Below, piece by piece: positions 61,579 to 64,000 of a DNA stretch of 64,000 bases. Location of the stretch: positions 84,104 to 148,103 of the forward strand of contig CAYYJR010000009.1 of NCBI GenBank assembly GCA_964472305.1. Reading direction: 5' to 3'. Each line of letters opens with the position of its first letter. Position 1 is the stretch's first letter. Origin of the DNA: CAYYJR01 sp964472305. GTDB taxonomy: Bacteria > Armatimonadota > Hebobacteria > CAIYQO01. A program made the translations under genes and the position numbers. The notes below the pieces were generated by a model, which was not told where the DNA came from, did no database searches, and worked only from the letters and a program-made list of their open reading frames with translations.

Positions 61579-63549
61579 ATGTATGTCGGAGTCGATTACT
61601 ACCCGGAACATTGGCCGCGCGAGCGCTGGGATACCGATGCGCGTTTGATGCAGGAAGCCGGATTCAACGTGGTGCGCCTCGCCGAGTTCGCCTGGGCATT
61701 CATGGAACCCGAAGAAGGCGTCTTCAAATTCGATTGGCTGGATGACGCGCTCGACTTGCTCGGGCGACACGGCATCTCGGTCATCCTCTGCACGCCCACC
61801 GCCGTCATGCCGGCGTGGGTGGCGCGCAAATACCCGGAATCATTGGCGATGCAGACGAATGGACAGCGCATCACCTGGGGCGTGCGCAAGAACAATTGCT
61901 TCACTGCCGGCGCCTACCGGCTGCTTTCCGAGCGCATCACCCAGGCCATGGCCGATCATTACGCCGACGCGCCAAACGTCATCGGCTGGCAAACCGACAA
62001 CGAATTCGGTCACCCCACCTGTTATTGCGATACGTGCCGCGGCGCCTTCCAGGATGCCATGCGTGCAAAGTACGGCACCCTTGACGAACTCAACCGCGCC
62101 TGGGGCACGCATTTCTGGGGCCATTGCTACGGCACCTGGGGCGAGATTCAGCTTCCGGTGGACAACAATACGCACAACCCGAGCCTGGGGCTGGATTTTC
62201 TGCGCTTCAATTCCTGGCTCACTGTGCGCTTCCAAGCCGATCAGGTGCACATTCTGCGCGAAAAATGCCCGGGCCACTTCATCACCCACAACTTCATGGG
62301 CCTCTTCAGTGACCTGAACTATTACGATCTGGCGGAAGAACTCGACCACGTCTCCTGGGATAATTATCCCGTGTGGGGCAAGCCGACGATTTCCTATGAT
62401 GCCGCCATGGCGGCCGATGTGATGCGCGGGTTGAAGCAGAAGAATTTCTGGATCATGGAGCAGACCGCGGGACCGGGCGGGTGGAGCAGCTTCGGACGAA
62501 ATCCACGCCCGGGCGAAATCCGCAAGATCGCCTACCAGCAACTCGCGCACGGCGCCGACGGCCAGGTCTGGTTCCGCTGGCGCACTTGCACCGCGGGGCG
62601 CGAGCAATACTGGCACGGATTGTTGGGTCATGACGGAAAACCGCTGCGCCGATACCAGGAAGCAGCGCAGACGGCGCGGGAATACCACGCCCTTGCCGAT
62701 GAGCTGGCCGGCACCACGGTGAAGACCGACGTGGCGATGATATATGACTATGAAAGCATCTGGGCGCTGCGCATTCAGCCGGGTTATGCCGCCAACACGT
62801 TCCACGCCGCCCTGCAGCGTTATTACCAGGCGCTGTTCCAAGCCGGAGTGAACGTCGACATGGTGCCGCCGACGGCCGACCTGTCCGGTTACCGGCTGGT
62901 CATCGCTCCCGACTTGTACGTGCTGCCGGATGCGGTGGCCGCGCGACTCAACGATTACGTGGCCGCCGGCGGGGTGTTGCTCACCGATTGCCGGACGGGA
63001 GTGAAGACGGAAACAAATCTCTGTCACGACCGCACGCTGCCCGGTCTGCTCTCGCAGGCGCTGGGCATCGTCATCGAAGAATATGACGCGCTGCCCGACG
63101 ACGTGCAGCACCCGGTCATCGGGCGTGACGAGATTGCCGGCGAATACACCGCCATCCACTATACCGACTGGGTCACTCCGACCGGCGCGCAGTCGCTGGC
63201 CGACTACGAGCAGTGGCACCTGGAACACTTCGCTGTCGCCACCCGCCACCGCTACGGCCTGGGCGAGGGATTCTACGTCGGCGCCGTCATCAAGGAGGGG
63301 GAGTTCTACCGCCGACTATTGCAGGTGGTGCTCGACAGCGCCGGCATCACGGCGCCCGTCACCCCGCCCATCGGGGTGGAAGTCTCCGTTCGTACTGACG
63401 GCACGCGCCAACTGCTGTTCCTTGTCAATCACACCGAGGAGCCGCAAACGGTGAACGTGCCGGAGGGGAAAGTCGAGTTGCTCTCCGGCGAAAAGACCGG
63501 CGACACCCTGGAACTGGCGCGTTACGGCGTGGCAGTCGTCAAGTTGTGA
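61579..63549 (+). CDS. GH42 beta-galactosidase
   Basis: A 656-residue family 42 beta-galactosidase. VGVDYYPEHWPRERWDTDAR opens the barrel, the acid/base Glu is in WQTDNEFGH and the nucleophile Glu in FWIMEQTAGP. Zinc-site cysteines lie in KNNCFT and CYCDTC. A trimerisation domain (VAMIYDYESIWALRIQPGYA) and a small C-terminal beta domain follow. The start at 61579 follows AAAGGA; an open frame from 61501 adds unlike residues. No signal peptide, so it cleaves imported galactosides, feeding the GalT encoded at 1.6 kb. Confidence 0.94.
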   Translation: MYVGVDYYPEHWPRERWDTDARLMQEAGFNVVRLAEFAWAFMEPEEGVFKFDWLDDALDLLGRHGISVILCTPTAVMPAWVARKYPESLAMQTNGQRITWGVRKNNCFTAGAYRLLSERITQAMADHYADAPNVIGWQTDNEFGHPTCYCDTCRGAFQDAMRAKYGTLDELNRAWGTHFWGHCYGTWGEIQLPVDNNTHNPSLGLDFLRFNSWLTVRFQADQVHILREKCPGHFITHNFMGLFSDLNYYDLAEELDHVSWDNYPVWGKPTISYDAAMAADVMRGLKQKNFWIMEQTAGPGGWSSFGRNPRPGEIRKIAYQQLAHGADGQVWFRWRTCTAGREQYWHGLLGHDGKPLRRYQEAAQTAREYHALADELAGTTVKTDVAMIYDYESIWALRIQPGYAANTFHAALQRYYQALFQAGVNVDMVPPTADLSGYRLVIAPDLYVLPDAVAARLNDYVAAGGVLLTDCRTGVKTETNLCHDRTLPGLLSQALGIVIEEYDALPDDVQHPVIGRDEIAGEYTAIHYTDWVTPTGAQSLADYEQWHLEHFAVATRHRYGLGEGFYVGAVIKEGEFYRRLLQVVLDSAGITAPVTPPIGVEVSVRTDGTRQLLFLVNHTEEPQTVNVPEGKVELLSGEKTGDTLELARYGVAVVKL

Positions 63550-63887
63550 TATCCGTCCAGCACCAGCGACGTATAAGCCCGGTGGTTGAGAGGATGCCTG
63601 GATAGCCATATCCATACCAACGACCAGAAAGCGTGTGGTTTGTCTGACGGTCAGCCAGGGGCAAATGCGTGAGTGTGTGAAAGAATGGGTTCACTGGGTC
63701 GATATTGTTGTCGTGTTATCCGTGTCCTCCGTAGCGTGTGGTTCCGAATTGACAATGGCACCACGCGCCGCAGGGGTGCGGATAACACGCACATACGACG
63801 TAGTGGTATCTGTTCAGTGGAGAAAGTAAGATAGCAGGTATGGCGCTCCGCCGAACCGGCCGTACCTGTTTTCCCAGCTTTGCAGAC
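63550..63887. other. Intergenic region
   Basis: A 338-nt spacer between convergent genes. It holds the hairpin at 63835-63868; a 64-codon frame at 63635-63829 has no ribosome-binding site or recognisable content. Confidence 0.5.
63835..63868 (+). terminator. Hairpin terminator, plus-strand T-run
   Basis: CAGGTATGGC and GCCGTACCTG pair over 10 positions with one G-T wobble and are followed by TTTT. It lies 285 nt past the GH42 stop and just behind the stop of the minus-strand gene, so it may act in both directions. Confidence 0.6.
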
Positions 63888-64000
63888 TTACGACTTGGGC
63901 TTCAACATTCCCAACACCGTCTCTGCCACTTCGAAAATGGCATCTTCGTTCTTGATCCGGTGCATATTCGCCCGTAACGCGTTGAATTCCGCGGGATCGT
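63888..64000 (-). CDS. C-terminal fragment of an unidentified protein
   Basis: The last 36 complete codons of a gene entering from the right edge. It reads DPAEFNALRANMHRIKNEDA, then IFEVAETVLGMLKPKS and stop. The helical, charged pattern is protein-like and the frame ends just before a hairpin. I do not recognise the family from this piece. Confidence 0.6.
   Translation of the reverse strand, partial: DPAEFNALRANMHRIKNEDAIFEVAETVLGMLKPKS

Noticed and set aside
61840..63249. Long minus-strand open frame (469 codons) inside the GH42 gene
   Set aside because: Antisense shadow of a clearly conserved gene; composition is unlike a natural protein and it has no ribosome-binding site. High GC content keeps such frames open.
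63635..63829. 64-codon plus-strand frame after the GH42 gene
   Set aside because: No ribosome-binding site, no recognisable content, and it ends just before the terminator hairpin.

Overview
This is a GC-rich, densely coded chromosomal segment from a bacterium, probably a metagenome-assembled or draft scaffold: it contains one 100-N gap flanked by an identical 55-bp sequence. An outer-membrane-protein-like gene ending in Phe (58492-59490) and a lipobox lipoprotein (14151-16382) suggest a diderm cell. The carbohydrate genes (GH42, GH172/DUF2961, acetyl-xylan-esterase-like, truncated neutral ceramidase type, UroD-like) resemble those of Armatimonadota- or Planctomycetota-like heterotrophs, but no marker here fixes the phylum. 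I see no rRNA, tRNA, insertion sequence or CRISPR array.

Layout. 1-5.4 kb: end of a TetR gene, a LOG-family gene, galT, yhbY, then a paaK / ACT-domain / symporter-remnant unit. 5.5-9.8 kb: an ATP-grasp gene, pheA, and the infC-rpmI-rplT translation cluster with an AUU start for infC. 9.8-16.4 kb: slipin, HEAT-repeat protein, class III aminotransferase, and a lipoprotein of seven carboxypeptidase-regulatory-like repeats. 16.5-21.7 kb: a frameshifted small membrane protein and a YhaN/YhaO-like ATPase-nuclease pair. 22-24.3 kb: Gfo/Idh/MocA oxidoreductase, SRPBCC protein, Cys-rich secreted protein.

24.5-33.2 kb holds the most unusual locus: ten or eleven tightly packed genes encoding a secreted membrane-anchored protein, a MacB/LolCDE-like FtsX+ATPase pair, an MsrQ-like membrane protein, a MoaD-like ubiquitin-fold protein, a MoeB/ThiF-like E1 enzyme, two different ModA-like binding proteins, and a ModB/ModC-like transporter. 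It ends against a convergent flavoprotein gene. The chemistry suggested is sulfur-carrier activation coupled to oxyanion (molybdate/tungstate-like) uptake, with no client enzyme in sight.

34.5-38.1 kb: a LuxR-type response regulator/sensor kinase pair and a nitroreductase. 38.2-39.7 kb: a PilB/GspE ATPase. 39.9-47.9 kb: a carbohydrate/lipid-associated region (ceramidase-like, TIM-barrel glycosidase-like, UroD-like, GH172, and a frameshifted nucleotidyltransferase). 48-50.3 kb: der and a GNAT gene. 50.3-58 kb: a five-gene minus-strand operon joining a ketoacyl synthase, a methyltransferase, two histidine kinases (one degenerate) and an HD-GYP response regulator; the N gap lies in the first kinase. 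58.5-63.5 kb: outer-membrane-type protein, acetyl-xylan-esterase-like enzyme and GH42 beta-galactosidase, the last fitting with galT.

Several genes carry single-base frameshifts or an internal deletion (16609, 46927, about 4.7 kb). In a gap-containing scaffold these may be assembly errors and should be checked against reads before being treated as pseudogenes.
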